Source of the DNA: Marinobacter sp. Arc7-DN-1 | GTDB taxonomy: Bacteria; Pseudomonadota; Gammaproteobacteria; Pseudomonadales; Oleiphilaceae | Direction of reading: 5' to 3' | NCBI RefSeq assembly: GCF_003441595.1 | Contig: NZ_CP031848.1 | Location: 558,001-622,000, forward strand | DNA length: 64,000 nucleotides | Shown: one piece after another, positions 46,848 through 55,350 of the stretch | Layout of the letters: every line of letters starts with the position of its first letter | Position numbering within the stretch: position 1 is the first letter of the stretch | Made by a program: the position numbers and the translations under genes | Notes under the pieces: model-generated | The model's database searches: none | What the model was told of the DNA's origin: nothing | The model's input: only the letters and a program-made list of their open reading frames with translations

Positions 46848-47374
46848 GCGCCCTCCCCGGATTCTTCCTGGACAGTGGCCGCCAACTGGCGATTATCCGA
46901 TGCATCCATCAGGGAAACGTCCGGAAACAGCTCGGCCTCCACCACACTGGCCGCCACCACGGCCGGGTATGAGCGAACCGTATCCATGGCGGTAACCAGC
47001 GTCTGGTAATCGATATCGGGACCGACTTCCAGCACCACATCGGTCTTCTCCGGTAGCCGGCCTTTCACCTGGCGAAGGACGTCACCAAGCGCTTCAAAGT
47101 CCTGTGCACCCTGTTTTTTCGGAAGCACACGAATCAGCCCCCGATCGCTGTCAGCAATTTCGATACCCGCCGGAATCAGTGTTACCACCAGGCGAAGCTC
47201 ATCGGCTTTTGGAACTTCCCCGGCCTCCATTCCGGGAAAGTTCAGTTCAATTATGCGGACCTGGCTGAACACCATGCCCAGCAACAAAACCGGCACCAGA
47301 ACGATCATGAGGTTCAGAAAGGCGGTTATGTCCAGCTCCGGCGATGTACTCAGCCTGCGGTGTCGGCGTCTCAT
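46844..47374 (-). CDS. ExbD/TolR-family protein with Asn at the proton site
   Basis: 176 aa. The single membrane segment reads LDITAFLNLMIVLVPVLLLG. Aligned with TolR/ExbD (xxPLxDVxLVLL), the conserved membrane Asp is replaced by Asn. The other Asp, in LDIT, lies three to four residues before the helix. The periplasmic part (LRLVVTLIPAGIEIADSDRG, then PDIDYQTLVTAMDTVRSYP) is ExbD-like. It would be the non-protonatable half of a mixed ExbD pair. Confidence 0.88.
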   Translation of the reverse strand: MRRRHRRLSTSPELDITAFLNLMIVLVPVLLLGMVFSQVRIIELNFPGMEAGEVPKADELRLVVTLIPAGIEIADSDRGLIRVLPKKQGAQDFEALGDVLRQVKGRLPEKTDVVLEVGPDIDYQTLVTAMDTVRSYPAVVAASVVEAELFPDVSLMDASDNRQLAATVQEESGEGA

Positions 47375-47383
47375 GGCATCAAC

Positions 47384-48043
47384 TCAGGCTGCGGATGGCT
47401 GGGCATTGGGGTTCGAAACAGGATCAGAAACAATGTTCAGCAGTTTCACACCCGCCATTTCAAAACTGTCCACAATTTCGTTGGTGCGGGTCTGCAGCAC
47501 GGCATGGAACATTAACAAGGGTATCGCCGACATCAGTCCAAAGGCAGTGGTGTTCATGGCCACGGATATGCTCTCGGAAAGCAGGCTGGCTTTCTGGGAT
47601 GGGTCTGCCGCTGCCACTGCGGTAAAGGCTGCAATCAGGCCGATAATCGTGCCCAACAACCCCAGAAGGGTGGCGATGTTGGCCAGGGTCGCCAGGTACT
47701 GGGTGCGCTTTTCCAGCCGTGGAAGGACTTCCATCAGACCCTCCTCCATGGCGTATTCAATATCTTCCCGCCGGCTGTTGCTCAGCAACCGACCGATGCC
47801 CGCGCCCATGATGGAGGCAATGGCGCTATCCGAGTTGCTTGCCGCTTTCATGGCCCGCTGGTAATCACGCTTCTGCAGCAATGGCAGGATGCCCCGTTCG
47901 AAGGCCGCCCGGTTGCGCCGCCTCACCCCGGAGAGGTAGAAAAATCGTTCCAGGGTAATGGCCAGGCCCAGCGCCAATACAACAGCAATGGGGTACATGA
48001 AGGGGCCGCCTTCCTGGAAAAAACGTACGATGGTGTCCAGCAT
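47384..48043 (-). CDS. ExbB/TolQ/MotA-family proton channel protein
   Basis: 219 aa with three membrane helices. The first is PFMYPIAVVLALGLAITLERF, and the others lie in LATLANIATLLGLLGTIIGL and SVAMNTTAFGLMSAIPLLM, the MotA/TolQ/ExbB signature. The cytoplasmic loop includes SNSRREDIEYAMEEGLMEVL. It would form the five-fold stator around an ExbD dimer. Spaced 9 bp from the first exbD gene. Confidence 0.93.
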   Translation of the reverse strand: MLDTIVRFFQEGGPFMYPIAVVLALGLAITLERFFYLSGVRRRNRAAFERGILPLLQKRDYQRAMKAASNSDSAIASIMGAGIGRLLSNSRREDIEYAMEEGLMEVLPRLEKRTQYLATLANIATLLGLLGTIIGLIAAFTAVAAADPSQKASLLSESISVAMNTTAFGLMSAIPLLMFHAVLQTRTNEIVDSFEMAGVKLLNIVSDPVSNPNAQPSAA

Positions 48044-48059
48044 GATTGTTCTCCCGTTA

Positions 48060-48413
48060 TTACTGCGCAGTCACGGCTGAGTCCCCGAGGGGGCTCAGGA
48101 TCAGGGGGTTAAGGTTTTCACGAAACAGGCGATGCCTTTCCAGAGTCACCGGGTCTGCCGGCCGCATCAGTTCCGGCGCGGTATCATCCAGCTTTGCCCG
48201 GGGACGTTTTGGCAGGCTCGGCGCCTGCCAGGGCAATATGTAAAGTACCCGCGGCTCATCCTCGCCAAGGCTGGCCGATATGCCGTCAACGCTCAGGCGA
48301 ACCGAGTCCTCCTGACCTGCCCCGGCAAGGGCCGGCGCCAGCAAAACCAGCCCGGCAAGAACAACTGACTGCATACCTGTTACGGTTACCTGCAAGTAAT
48401 GGCGCATCTGCAT
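48060..48413 (-). CDS. small exported protein of unknown function
   Basis: 117 aa, not recognised. A signal peptide ends near residue 32 (LVLLAPALAGAG). The mature protein is short (about 85 residues), with a beta-like segment (VRLSVDGISASLGEDEPRVL) and a proline-containing charged tail. It starts directly at the end of the TPR lipoprotein gene and is 16 bp from exbB, so it is part of the operon. Confidence 0.75.
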   Translation of the reverse strand: MQMRHYLQVTVTGMQSVVLAGLVLLAPALAGAGQEDSVRLSVDGISASLGEDEPRVLYILPWQAPSLPKRPRAKLDDTAPELMRPADPVTLERHRLFRENLNPLILSPLGDSAVTAQ

Positions 48414-48896
48414 CTATTGCAGCCTCCGTTCCAGATCGGCAATCCATCCGGTGACGAGCTGGTCGTCTTCTTCCGTCAGTACCCGATAGCGGTTGTAGTG
48501 AGTCAGCGCCCTGTCGAGTTCCAACAGATACAGTTCAGCAATCACGGCCAGGTTGTAATGCAGCTCGGCAACCTCCGGCGAGTTCGAAATACCGGTCTCG
48601 AGCAGCTTCGCGGCTTCGGCAAAGCGGTGTTGATCCTTCATCACCAATGCCAGGTTATTAACGACGACCGCGTTGCCCGGGTCCAGCTCAACGGCTTTCT
48701 GCCACGCCTCGGCGGCGGCATTCCTGCGGCCCTGCTCCAGAGCCAGCTGCCCCTCCCTTGCGAAGCTTCTTGCCAACTCCGGGTTCGTCTGTGCGGGTTC
48801 AGGCTCCTGAACGGTTTGCCCGGCGCAGCCGCCCAGCAGAACCAGCAGAAGACTCCAGGCCAACGTGTTCTTCAACCGGTTATAACGAGCCATCAC
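48414..48896 (-). CDS. TPR lipoprotein
   Basis: 160 aa. A lipobox, LLGGC, follows a hydrophobic signal, so the mature N-terminal Cys is about residue 24. Three or so TPR units follow (AAAEAWQKAVELDPGNAVVV, then NSPEVAELHYNLAVIAELYL). Likely anchored in the outer membrane and facing the periplasm. It overlaps the large TPR gene by 17 bp. Confidence 0.88.
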   Translation of the reverse strand: MMARYNRLKNTLAWSLLLVLLGGCAGQTVQEPEPAQTNPELARSFAREGQLALEQGRRNAAAEAWQKAVELDPGNAVVVNNLALVMKDQHRFAEAAKLLETGISNSPEVAELHYNLAVIAELYLLELDRALTHYNRYRVLTEEDDQLVTGWIADLERRLQ

Positions 48897-51726
48897 CCGC
48901 CTCCATGTTCCAGCTCAACCATTTCACCTTGCGTTGGTAACGCCCCGGATGCAGATCGGCCAGAACGCCCAGGCTGCGGCCAATCCATGCATCGTACCCC
49001 CGGGCGGTGATCCGCCGGTGGTTCTCGGTGTGCAGCCGAATTGCCTTCTCTTCAAACGGATAGGCTTCCTCTTCCAGCAGCATCTGGTATTGCATGGTCT
49101 CCAGCTCGTTCAGATCAGCCGGCACTGACGACGCCATCAGGTCCCGGGCCAGCCCCCGGTAAAGTTCCGCACGCCGGTAAAGGGACTCGGACAGCACCGC
49201 CTCAGCGCCGAGTGCCTCGGCATCCAGGAATCGTTGACGCGCGGCTTCCAGCGCGCCCTGCTTGCGTTCCAGCGAATCTTCCAGGGGATGGGTCAGTTCG
49301 ATACTGGTGAAAGCGGCTGCGGCACGGGCACCGAGAACCATTGAGGCACGAGAAGCCCACTCAAGGGTCTCCGGGCTGTGCCAGGGGCTTTCCAGCTCCG
49401 CGCTGACCAGTGCTTCCCGCCAGTCATCCCCCTCAACGCCGGATTCCATAAGGCGGTGACGCATGGTCTGAAGGCGCAGGTGGCCCGGACCATCCCCGGC
49501 AACGACGCCAGTGGCCAGATAGTCACGGTACAGCGCGTTGCGTTCAGCGATATTGCCAGCGTCATGGAGCAATGCGGCAGCTCTGAGCCGCAGCTGCCAG
49601 GGGTCAGGTTGGCCTGCCGCCATCTGCAGGAGCTCTGAGGCAGCCAGCGCTGGCTGCCCGGATGCAACCCAGGCGTGGACCAGCTTTTCAGGGATGCCCG
49701 ACACCAGCTCATGCCCGGGGAAATCCGACCGGAAACGCTCAAGATCTTCAATGGCCCCGGACCAATCCGAGGCTTTGAGAAGGGTGTTGGCGGCGTCGTA
49801 GCGGCCCTTGATGGCCAGGTCTGATCCGGGCAGCACAGAACCGACGCGGCGGAAGTGCCGGACCGCATCTTCGGTCTTGCCTTTGGCCGCGGCCCGCTCG
49901 CCCTGACGGTATACAACCGTGGCGAGCTGTTTTCGGACATTCTCCGCCTGATCCCCTGGAAGATCCCCGGGGTCGCCGTTTTCAGCGAGGTCCAGAGCCT
50001 GCTTCCAGGCCCTTTCCGCAAGACCGTATTCGTCCTGGTGCTGCCGGACTTCTGCGGTTACCTGCCATGCTGCATAACGTTCCCGGGCGGTAGCTTCGGC
50101 ACCGGTGATGACTCTCGCGCTGTAATCCAGGGCGCGCTGGTGGTTGCCTGTGGCGAGCCAGCGGGCGGACAGATCCGCCATCAGGCCGGCGTTTCTGGCA
50201 TCTCCGGAAAAACGTTCTGCGAATTGATCCGCTTCGGCAGAAACTTCCTCGAGCCCGGGGCTGAATCCCTGGCTGGTTCGCCGGCCATTGAGGCCATCGC
50301 GCAGCAACGTAATGGCCGCCCAGCCGGCATCAGCCGCCTCGCTGTAATTCGCCACCTCATAAGCTGCGCGCCTGAAGTTCGCCAGTGCCTCGGGGAACTG
50401 TCCTGCCTGGAGCCGGGCGTCGCCCGCCAGCCGAAGGATTTCACCGATCCGGACCGACCGCCGGGCAAGCCCCTCGTAATACCCAGCAGCCGAAACAAAA
50501 GCCGCCCTGGCAGCGGTTACATCGCCCGTGTTAGCCGAATTTGTTCCCCGGTTATACTGAAAGTCCGCCAGCACCCGGCTGAAGCTTTGCCATTTTTCCT
50601 GCTCGCCCGGGTTGAGGCGATCGTAGCCAGCATCGGACCCGAAACGTGCAACGAACCCTGCCCTCGCCTCACGGATCCGCTCGGGCAGAGCAGCCCGCTG
50701 CCAGACATCGACGACCTGCAACATGAAGGCGGGAACCTTAGCGTGATCCGGCGCGTAGCGAATAAATGCCTGGTTAACGGCAACGCTGGCCTCTGTCTGC
50801 CCCTGGACAGCGTAATAATCCGCGAGCCGGTCAAACAAAAGATGCGCCCAGGGACGCATCCGGGTCTCGTCCAGCCAGGAAATCAGCGTCTCGGGGCCGC
50901 GCTTTCTCGCGGCCATCAAGGCAAGCACGCGGAAGGTATCATCGATCGTGTCGACACTGGATTCGTTGACGTCTTCCAGACTTTGGGCGTCTGGCAGGAA
51001 CTCGTCCAGAACCGTAACGAAGGTGTTGGCTGCCCGGTCCCAGGCCCCGGCACCCTGCTTGAACTGACTCCAGCCCAGCATATACCTGGCCTTGGTGCTG
51101 AATTCTCCGTTTTCGCCGGATTCAACCAGGTGTCGATAGCCAGTTTCTGCCTCTGCATAGCGACCGGAAGCAAAGGCGGATTCCGCAATCCGGAATCTGG
51201 CCTCTGGCACCAGTGCTGAATCAGGATAAAGCCCGACCAGTTGTTTCAGGCGCTGGATGGATTCCTGATCGTGACCCGTCAGCGCATGGGCCTTGGCCAT
51301 CTGATACAGCAGTTCATCAAGCCGCCCGCCAAAAGAGCCTCGTTCCAGAATCGATTCGTAGCTACTGATGGCCTCACGGTAGACCTTCTGTTCCTCGGAC
51401 ACAGAGAAGCCGATGTCCTCACCGGATTTGTCGCGAATATTACTCAGACGGTTCAGGGCATCGATCCTTACCTCAGGCTCATCGGAGTTCAGAAACAGGC
51501 GATGGTAGCGACGCACCACTTCCGATGGCGAAATAGCGGGCATGGGGCGGGATTCGAATGTCAGAAAAACGGGGCGCATGTCACCGATGGTTTCGCCATC
51601 GCGCCCGAGATCGACCCGGAAGGATTCCTGGGCTATCGCTGGCGAGGCGAGACAGAGTGAAATGAAAAGTGCAATGAAAAGTGCGATGAAAAGTGCGGTG
51701 AAAAACCTTGGGGCCAGTCGTCTCAC
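48880..51726 (-). CDS. large exported TPR protein
   Basis: 948 aa. The signal peptide carries an unusual repeat (FTALFIALFIALFISL) from a 12-bp tandem repeat and ends near SPAIAQ. The mature part is almost entirely helical repeats of the TPR kind, for example YRHLVESGENGEFSTKARYM and RFRIAESAFASGRYAEAETG. It has no catalytic motif. Long TPR proteins of this sort act as periplasmic scaffolds. It overlaps its neighbours on both sides, so translation is coupled. Confidence 0.88.
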   Translation of the reverse strand: MRRLAPRFFTALFIALFIALFISLCLASPAIAQESFRVDLGRDGETIGDMRPVFLTFESRPMPAISPSEVVRRYHRLFLNSDEPEVRIDALNRLSNIRDKSGEDIGFSVSEEQKVYREAISSYESILERGSFGGRLDELLYQMAKAHALTGHDQESIQRLKQLVGLYPDSALVPEARFRIAESAFASGRYAEAETGYRHLVESGENGEFSTKARYMLGWSQFKQGAGAWDRAANTFVTVLDEFLPDAQSLEDVNESSVDTIDDTFRVLALMAARKRGPETLISWLDETRMRPWAHLLFDRLADYYAVQGQTEASVAVNQAFIRYAPDHAKVPAFMLQVVDVWQRAALPERIREARAGFVARFGSDAGYDRLNPGEQEKWQSFSRVLADFQYNRGTNSANTGDVTAARAAFVSAAGYYEGLARRSVRIGEILRLAGDARLQAGQFPEALANFRRAAYEVANYSEAADAGWAAITLLRDGLNGRRTSQGFSPGLEEVSAEADQFAERFSGDARNAGLMADLSARWLATGNHQRALDYSARVITGAEATARERYAAWQVTAEVRQHQDEYGLAERAWKQALDLAENGDPGDLPGDQAENVRKQLATVVYRQGERAAAKGKTEDAVRHFRRVGSVLPGSDLAIKGRYDAANTLLKASDWSGAIEDLERFRSDFPGHELVSGIPEKLVHAWVASGQPALAASELLQMAAGQPDPWQLRLRAAALLHDAGNIAERNALYRDYLATGVVAGDGPGHLRLQTMRHRLMESGVEGDDWREALVSAELESPWHSPETLEWASRASMVLGARAAAAFTSIELTHPLEDSLERKQGALEAARQRFLDAEALGAEAVLSESLYRRAELYRGLARDLMASSVPADLNELETMQYQMLLEEEAYPFEEKAIRLHTENHRRITARGYDAWIGRSLGVLADLHPGRYQRKVKWLSWNMEAGDGSL
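51659..51700. repeat. 12-bp tandem repeat in a signal-peptide coding region
   Basis: Three units close to TGAAAAGTGCRA run head to tail with degenerate flanks. On the minus strand they encode a repeated Ala-Leu-Phe-Ile in the hydrophobic core of the signal peptide of the 948-aa TPR protein. Confidence 0.9.
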
Positions 51727-53165
51727 GGGCGTCCCTCCCCGGCTGTGTCTCCGGACAGATCTGCGTTGGCAAGATTCTGCAGGGCAAGGTATTCGTACAG
51801 GTGGGCGATCTGTTGTTCGGTTTTGTCGAGGGCGAACGCCATCTGCCGATCCCGGCTGGCGACGTAATCGAGGGCCAGTTTGTCCAGAGCCTCCCCGGCT
51901 TCGAGCCTCAGACGCTTAACAGAGGCGACCAGCGCCTCATTCCTGCTCTTCAGCGCGAGAGCCTGATCGCGCAGTGCCCGAAGCACCGCCGGTCGTCCCG
52001 ATGCCCGTTGATCAAGGCTGGCCAGCCGGTCCCGGGTATCCGCCAGGGTTTGCGCCAGGCTGGAGAGCCGGTTTTTCTGAGCGGAATCCACCGCTTCAGC
52101 CGACAAACGCTCGATCCGGGCCCTGAGATCAGCTCCCTGCCTGGATAGCGCTTTGGTATTTTCATAGGCAGTTTGCCGCTGACTGTTGGCGATCTGCTCG
52201 GCCAGTGCGCTGTCGAAGACCTCCAGATCCCTCTGGTAACCCACAAGCCTTGCGGCCATCACTTCCAGAGCGGCGACCCTCCCCCCGGCATGCTGGGCGG
52301 CGGGTTGCGCCATAAAACCCAGCAGATAGGCCATGCGTGGCTGGGTCAGGGTACGGCTATCGGCCAGGAACCAGTCAACTCCGGTTTCCCTGGCATCTTC
52401 GATCAATGTCTTGTAAGCCCCCTGGTCCCGGATTTTTTCTGCCAGTTTGCGCAAGGTCACCCGTTCACTTTCAAAGGCTGCGTTGGCCGCCAGGTAGGCT
52501 TCTCCGGCCTGACCCAGGTAGCCAGAGAGATCATACCCCCGGCCCATAGCAATCCAGGCATCCGCAACACCCGGGTAAGCCAATGGGTATTTCCTGGCCC
52601 GGTGCCAGCTCTGCATGGCGGCCCGGTGGTTGCTCCGCTGCGAGAGTGCAAGGCCGTGAAGGTAGAGCGCCCTCGGTGTGCTGAAGCTGTCCAATGCTAC
52701 TTTTTCCAGAAAACCGATCGCTTTCTCGTACTCCCCGTGCTGGTATGCAAGGTAGCCGGCCCGAGTGAGCAGGCGGTTCCGAAGCTGTTCACGGCGGGCG
52801 GAATCCCCATCGCCTTCCAGCATGGCCAGAGCGACCCTCAGAGCGACCAGCGCGCGGGCAGGATTCAGATCCTCCCTGGCATAATCGGTAGACAGATTAA
52901 GGTAACCTACAGCCGCCCAGTAGCCTTCCTTCATTCCGGCGAGGACGCGCCCGGCATCGTCAGTCTGGCCGCTCAAACGGGCCTCTTCGGCATCCTGATA
53001 AAGCGCTTGCTGGCGCTTGTCGCCCAAATCCACGCCCACCCCACTGGCCTGCCTGAATGCTTCCAGACCGTCTCGAATATCAGCCGGTAATACCGGTGCG
53101 GCAGAAACCATCAGCGGGCTGATGACCAGAAGTGATAAGGACATAAACAGGAGTCGAAAGGTCAT
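51723..53165 (-). CDS. exported helical protein with TPR and coiled-coil parts
   Basis: 480 aa, not assigned to a named family. Signal peptide about residues 1-22 (LLVISPLMVSA). The first 260 residues look TPR-like (QHGEYEKAIGFLEKVALDSF). The rest, from about residue 300, is long charged helix with heptad pattern (ADLRARIERLSAEAVDSAQK). It ends just before the large TPR protein (4-bp overlap). Confidence 0.82.
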   Translation of the reverse strand: MTFRLLFMSLSLLVISPLMVSAAPVLPADIRDGLEAFRQASGVGVDLGDKRQQALYQDAEEARLSGQTDDAGRVLAGMKEGYWAAVGYLNLSTDYAREDLNPARALVALRVALAMLEGDGDSARREQLRNRLLTRAGYLAYQHGEYEKAIGFLEKVALDSFSTPRALYLHGLALSQRSNHRAAMQSWHRARKYPLAYPGVADAWIAMGRGYDLSGYLGQAGEAYLAANAAFESERVTLRKLAEKIRDQGAYKTLIEDARETGVDWFLADSRTLTQPRMAYLLGFMAQPAAQHAGGRVAALEVMAARLVGYQRDLEVFDSALAEQIANSQRQTAYENTKALSRQGADLRARIERLSAEAVDSAQKNRLSSLAQTLADTRDRLASLDQRASGRPAVLRALRDQALALKSRNEALVASVKRLRLEAGEALDKLALDYVASRDRQMAFALDKTEQQIAHLYEYLALQNLANADLSGDTAGEGRP

Positions 53166-53171
53166 GGCAAC

Positions 53172-53720
53172 CTACTTCCACTCAACAAACGAAACCCGGG
53201 GTTCATAGTCCGGTGCACGCGCCTCCAGACTCATCTGTAACCGGAGGGTGCCCGGGCGTTTCTGAAAACGGTGTACCGATTCGCGGCGAACAAAATCATC
53301 ATTGGCGGAGCGGGCCGTTATAACCGTTTTCAGCTCGTGGTCGCCGTTCCTGAGATTGCCGGTAAACAGTTGCTGGACCCCACCGCGTTCCAGTGAGGCC
53401 CGTTCTCTTTCGGTATAAAGATGGGAAGCGACTGGCTGGCCGTTTACGAACAGCTCCACCGAATCAAGATCAAGCGCATCCCGGCTCTGGAGTGTCAGAA
53501 AAACTGCCAGTCGGGTATTGGCGGGATGCAGCAGTTTCTGCTCAAGGGCAAAGACGCTGGCAGAGTGCCCGGCAACCTCGGCGCTCAGCTCCTCTATCTC
53601 CTCATCCAGCGACGCCGCCGCCATTACCGGAGCGGGCAGCAGCAATAACGGAAACAACCAGCCGATGAACGTTCTGCGTTCATGAATCCGGCGCTTATGT
53701 GCTTGTTGTATGCCGAACAT
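53172..53720 (-). CDS. exported protein of unknown function, first gene of the ExbBD operon
   Basis: 182 aa from ATG 53720, preceded by AGGAGG; the frame extends to 53816 without coding character. The N-terminus is basic, then a signal or anchor helix (FIGWLFPLLLLPAPVMA). A short helix (LDEEIEELSAEVAGHSASVF) precedes a beta-sandwich-like region (LAVFLTLQSRDALDLDSVEL). No DNA-binding motif is visible. As first gene it marks the operon promoter region, upstream of 53720. Confidence 0.8.
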   Translation of the reverse strand: MFGIQQAHKRRIHERRTFIGWLFPLLLLPAPVMAAASLDEEIEELSAEVAGHSASVFALEQKLLHPANTRLAVFLTLQSRDALDLDSVELFVNGQPVASHLYTERERASLERGGVQQLFTGNLRNGDHELKTVITARSANDDFVRRESVHRFQKRPGTLRLQMSLEARAPDYEPRVSFVEWK

Positions 53721-54137
53721 AAGCCTCCTGCCTTTGTAACCCACGCAAACTTCTGTAACAGATCGGCAGAAAGCGTAACACTTGGTAACCGCCAAGAACG
53801 GTATCCAGATCACCAAATGGAAAACGCGGAACCAATAGAGGGAAGATCGAGTGTCGAGTTATTTGACAAAAGCAGAAGTGGCCAAGGCAGACGGGCCATA
53901 GAACCTGAATCCGGATACTACCAACCAATTGATTTGATTACGTCTAGTTTAACTGGCCCTGTAATTGCTGAATCGAAGGCGACGGGAAAGCCTGACCGGC
54001 GACTCCGTTTGATATGCCGAGCTTTGCCGATGCCCTCAACCGCATCGGCTTTTTTAGTTTGGGGTCAAAAATGGGGTCAGATGAAAATGGGGTCAGATGA
54101 AATTTTCATCTGACCCCATTTTCATCTGACCCCATTT
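53721..54137. other. intergenic region with orphan terminator and palindrome
   Basis: 417 bp with no convincing gene. The left part should hold the minus-strand promoter of the nine-gene operon. TTGACA occurs on the plus strand near 53863, and a good plus-strand terminator lies at 54026-54055, which suggests a short untranslated RNA between. The right end is the GGGGTCAG palindrome. Confidence 0.6.
54026..54055 (+). terminator. intrinsic terminator of a possible small RNA
   Basis: GCCGATGC (54026-54033) and GCATCGGC (54042-54049) form a perfect 8-bp stem with an 8-base loop and six T after it. No plus-strand gene lies upstream. Confidence 0.85.
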
Positions 54138-54139
54138 TT
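54067..54139. repeat. 36-bp palindrome of GGGGTCAGATGAAAAT units
   Basis: Arms 54067-54102 and 54104-54139 are perfectly complementary around one base. Each arm holds two head-to-tail GGGGTCAGATGAAA(A)T units. The right arm touches the stop codon of the CoxE-type gene, so it could end that transcript on the minus strand. Similar GGGGTCAG strings accompany REP-type elements in several gammaproteobacteria, as I recall. Confidence 0.92.
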
Positions 54140-55316
54140 ATTTGCTCAGTTGCTTCATGGCCGATTCAAGGCCTTCAACGGTGAGCGGGTACATGTGGTC
54201 GTTAACCAGCTGCCGGGTCATGCCCAGTGAGCCGCCGGTGCCCCAGTAGTTCTCGGGCAACGGGTTGAGCCAGACTACCTTGCGGAAGTGGTCGGAAATG
54301 CGCTGGAACCAGGTGGCGCCCGCTTCCTCATTCCAGTGCTCAATCGAGCCGCCCGGGTGGGAAATCTCATAGGGCGCCATGGTGGCGTCACCCACAAAGA
54401 TGACTTTGTAGTCCGGCGTGTATTTGTGAAGGATGTCCCAGGTGCTCATGGTCTCGTTCATCCGGCGGATGTTGTTCTTCCAGACGCTCTCGTAGATAAA
54501 GTTGTGGAAGTAAAAATATTCCATGTGCTTGAATTCGAGACGCGCGGCGGAGAATAACTCCTCACAGACGCGGATGTGCGGGTCCATGGAGCCGCCTACG
54601 TCGAAGAAGATCAGCACCTTCACCGCGTTGTGCCGCTCCGGCACCATTTTCAGGTCCAGGTAACCGGCATTCCGGGCGGTGGAGCGGATGGTGTCGTCCA
54701 TATCCAGCTGGTCCGCCGCACCCTGGCGGGCAAACTTCCTCAACCGCCGCAACGCCACCTTGATGTTGCGGATGCCCAGGGTAATGCTGTCGTCCAGATC
54801 TTTGTATTCACGCTTCTCCCACACCTTGACGGCCCGGCCATGGCGGCCGTTTTTCTGGCCGATCCGGAAGCCTTCGGGGTTGTAGCCATTGGCACCGAAT
54901 GGCGAGGTACCGCCGGTGCCAATCCACTTGTTACCCCCGGCATGGCGTTCCTGCTGCTCTTCCATGCGCTTCTTGAACGTCTCGATCAGCTCCTCGAGAC
55001 CACCGAGAGAGTCGATTTGGGCCTTCTCTTCCTCGGACAGGTGCTTTTCGAACTCGGCCCGCAGCCAGTCATCCGGAATCAGCGCTTCGAGCAGGTCATC
55101 CAGGTTCTGGATGCCCTCGAAATACGCCTGGAAAGCCCTGTCAAACTTGTCGAAGTGGCGCTCATCCTTGACCAGGCAAAGACGCGCCAGATAATAGAAC
55201 TCTTCCATGTCGGCAAAGGCGAGCCGATGCTGCAGGGCTTCCAGCAAATCCAGGAATTCCCGCAGGCTGGCCGGTACCTTTGCGCGCCGGACTTCAAGAA
55301 AAAAATCAATCAACAT
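54138..55316 (-). CDS. CoxE-type VWA-domain protein
   Basis: 392 aa from ATG 55316 (MLIDFFLEVRRAKVPASLRE). A long helical N-terminal region precedes a von Willebrand A domain whose metal site reads FFDVGGSMDPH, a variant with Gly for the first Ser, as is usual in this family. FVGDATMAPYEISHP is near the end. CoxE-type proteins act with MoxR ATPases in metal-cofactor insertion or complex assembly. The moxR gene lies 34 bp upstream. Confidence 0.9.
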   Translation of the reverse strand: MLIDFFLEVRRAKVPASLREFLDLLEALQHRLAFADMEEFYYLARLCLVKDERHFDKFDRAFQAYFEGIQNLDDLLEALIPDDWLRAEFEKHLSEEEKAQIDSLGGLEELIETFKKRMEEQQERHAGGNKWIGTGGTSPFGANGYNPEGFRIGQKNGRHGRAVKVWEKREYKDLDDSITLGIRNIKVALRRLRKFARQGAADQLDMDDTIRSTARNAGYLDLKMVPERHNAVKVLIFFDVGGSMDPHIRVCEELFSAARLEFKHMEYFYFHNFIYESVWKNNIRRMNETMSTWDILHKYTPDYKVIFVGDATMAPYEISHPGGSIEHWNEEAGATWFQRISDHFRKVVWLNPLPENYWGTGGSLGMTRQLVNDHMYPLTVEGLESAMKQLSK

Positions 55317-55350
55317 AAAACGTGACTCTTGCCAATGTTCTTGCTGAGTA

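Noticed and set aside
53172..53720. Reading the first operon gene as a DNA-binding regulator
   Set aside because: It has a signal or anchor helix and a beta-rich mature part with no helix-turn-helix.
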